A stretch of DNA of 64,000 nucleotides, taken from the NCBI GenBank assembly GCA_000828835.1, contig AP014633.1:3348001-3412000 (forward strand), read 5' to 3'. Numbering within the stretch: position 1 is the stretch's first letter; each line of letters opens with the position of its first letter. The translations under genes were made by a program, and so were the position numbers. Shown here in pieces: positions 63,329 through 64,000 of the stretch. The notes under the pieces were generated by a model. It was given only the letters and a program-made list of their open reading frames with translations, did no database searches and was not told the DNA's origin. Origin of the DNA: Thioploca ingrica. Its GTDB lineage: Bacteria; Pseudomonadota; Gammaproteobacteria; Beggiatoales; Beggiatoaceae.

Positions 63329-64000
63329 TTAACGACGCTCCTCAGTATCCAGCAGGACACCGAGCGCAATGGCAATTCGTCTATCAAACTCTCTGGTGTT
63401 ATCGGCAGTCATATCGAGCACGTAGCGGTCTAAAAGCGTGAACTTCCTATTGAATTCACCAATAATAATATCACTGTTACCTTTTAAAATAATAAAGTTA
63501 ATGCGCAACAGACCGAAAAAATTTCCCAAAGCAATAGCTAACAAAGAGCCATTCGGTGCGTAACAGTACCAGTGTTTGCGAATAAGATTATAAAGGTAAT
63601 TTTTGCGGAACTTAGCAAGTGTCTTGCCATTATTATCTTGTAGGGTGTAATTGGCATTGAGAAGTTCAAACTTGTTGTCTTGGCGGATGCTCAGCAGTAA
63701 TTCGGTTTTAGAGTCATCACGATAAATGTTAGTATGCCGTCTTTTATAAAGCAGTGAGTGGATAACAACGAGACCAACGAAGAATCCAATAAAAGCTAAC
63801 AAGGCAATGATACTTTTCAAAGGTTCGTTGACTAAAGGGATGAGCGATGCGATTAAAACCTCCATTACATTTCCGCCAATGATACCGATTAATACCGCAA
63901 AAAGATTTCGTATTAAGTGAGCCTGTCTTTCAATGAATAGGATTGGGTTACCCTGTTCATTCCAAACGTCGTATTTTGCAAATATAGCGAACTTTTGCCT
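63329..64000 (-). CDS. Scramblase/tubby-like (LURP-one-type) membrane protein, 5' end outside window
   Basis: The frame is open to the right edge with no stop, so the gene begins outside. The visible part has a first half KFAIFAKYDVWNEQGNPILF and ERQAHLIRN, a membrane region (about LFAVLIGIIGG, then SIIALLAFIGFFVGLVVI), and a second half KFELLNANYTLQDNNGKTLA and KFRKNYLYNLIRKHWYCYAP. The repeated 'D.nG..l....' strands resemble the phospholipid scramblase/LURP-one fold. Function unknown. An internal Met at 63865 is the only ATG start seen in the window, but coding character continues upstream of it. Confidence 0.7.
   Translation of the reverse strand, partial: RQKFAIFAKYDVWNEQGNPILFIERQAHLIRNLFAVLIGIIGGNVMEVLIASLIPLVNEPLKSIIALLAFIGFFVGLVVIHSLLYKRRHTNIYRDDSKTELLLSIRQDNKFELLNANYTLQDNNGKTLAKFRKNYLYNLIRKHWYCYAPNGSLLAIALGNFFGLLRINFIILKGNSDIIIGEFNRKFTLLDRYVLDMTADNTREFDRRIAIALGVLLDTEERR

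Overview
The window looks like a chromosomal segment from a low-GC gammaproteobacterium. The main evidence is typical gammaproteobacterial gene order (smpB-ratA-rnfH-bamE-fur, dnaX-ybaB, rnhA beside a methyltransferase, hemA-prfA). AT-rich housekeeping genes, scattered palindromic intergenic repeats and many envelope and biosynthesis genes would fit a large sulfur bacterium of the Beggiatoa/Thioploca/Thiomargarita type, but that placement is inference only. No rRNA, tRNA, CRISPR array or replication origin was seen.

Region 1 (about 1-23,650) is a natural-product cluster, visibly richer in G+C than the rest. Almost all genes lie on the minus strand, in transcription order: HemN-like radical SAM enzyme, NodU-type carbamoyltransferase, sulfotransferase, DUF98 chorismate-lyase-like protein, AMP-ligase, methyltransferase, acyl carrier protein, P-type ATPase, membrane/coiled-coil protein, MamK-like actin, second P-type ATPase, DUF2156 acyltransferase, frameshifted quinone-oxidoreductase-like gene, a thioesterase remnant, a decayed second copy of the methyltransferase, and an NRPS (C-A-methyltransferase-PCP-C). 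A free-standing thioester reductase is convergent at the left edge. A working model is a hydroxybenzoyl (or other aryl) starter loaded on the ACP, joined to an N-methylated valine-like residue, reductively released and decorated by carbamoyl, sulfo and methyl groups. The most unusual part is the middle: a MamK-like filament gene between two P-type ATPases that have the P1B body plan but lack the CPx metal-binding motif. This looks like a subcellular-organisation or organelle module inside or beside a biosynthetic operon.

Region 2 (23,900-37,600) holds a periplasmic c-type cytochrome, pdxB, an orphan pseudopilin, a UbiH-type hydroxylase, mutM, two secreted or membrane proteins (DUF2511-like and DUF2202), DUF2784, dtd, smpB, ratA, rnfH, bamE, fur, and a tandem pair of PfkB sugar/nucleoside kinases, one of them degenerate.

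Region 3 (37,700-43,860) is a membrane glycan cluster: UbiA-type prenyltransferase, GT39-like transferase, a GMC oxidoreductase with its small partner, and an ALG10-like glycosyltransferase, closed by a good intrinsic terminator. Region 4 (44,000-53,200) carries rnhA, ybaB, dnaX, toxin-antitoxin genes, a thioesterase, a flippase-like protein, an MFS transporter and a CheC-CheY pair. Region 5 (53,700-64,000) holds a large BrxC/PglY-like ATPase (DUF6079 type) standing alone, prfA, hemA, an orphan gspG, glmM, a truncated rhomboid and a scramblase/tubby-like gene that runs off the right edge.
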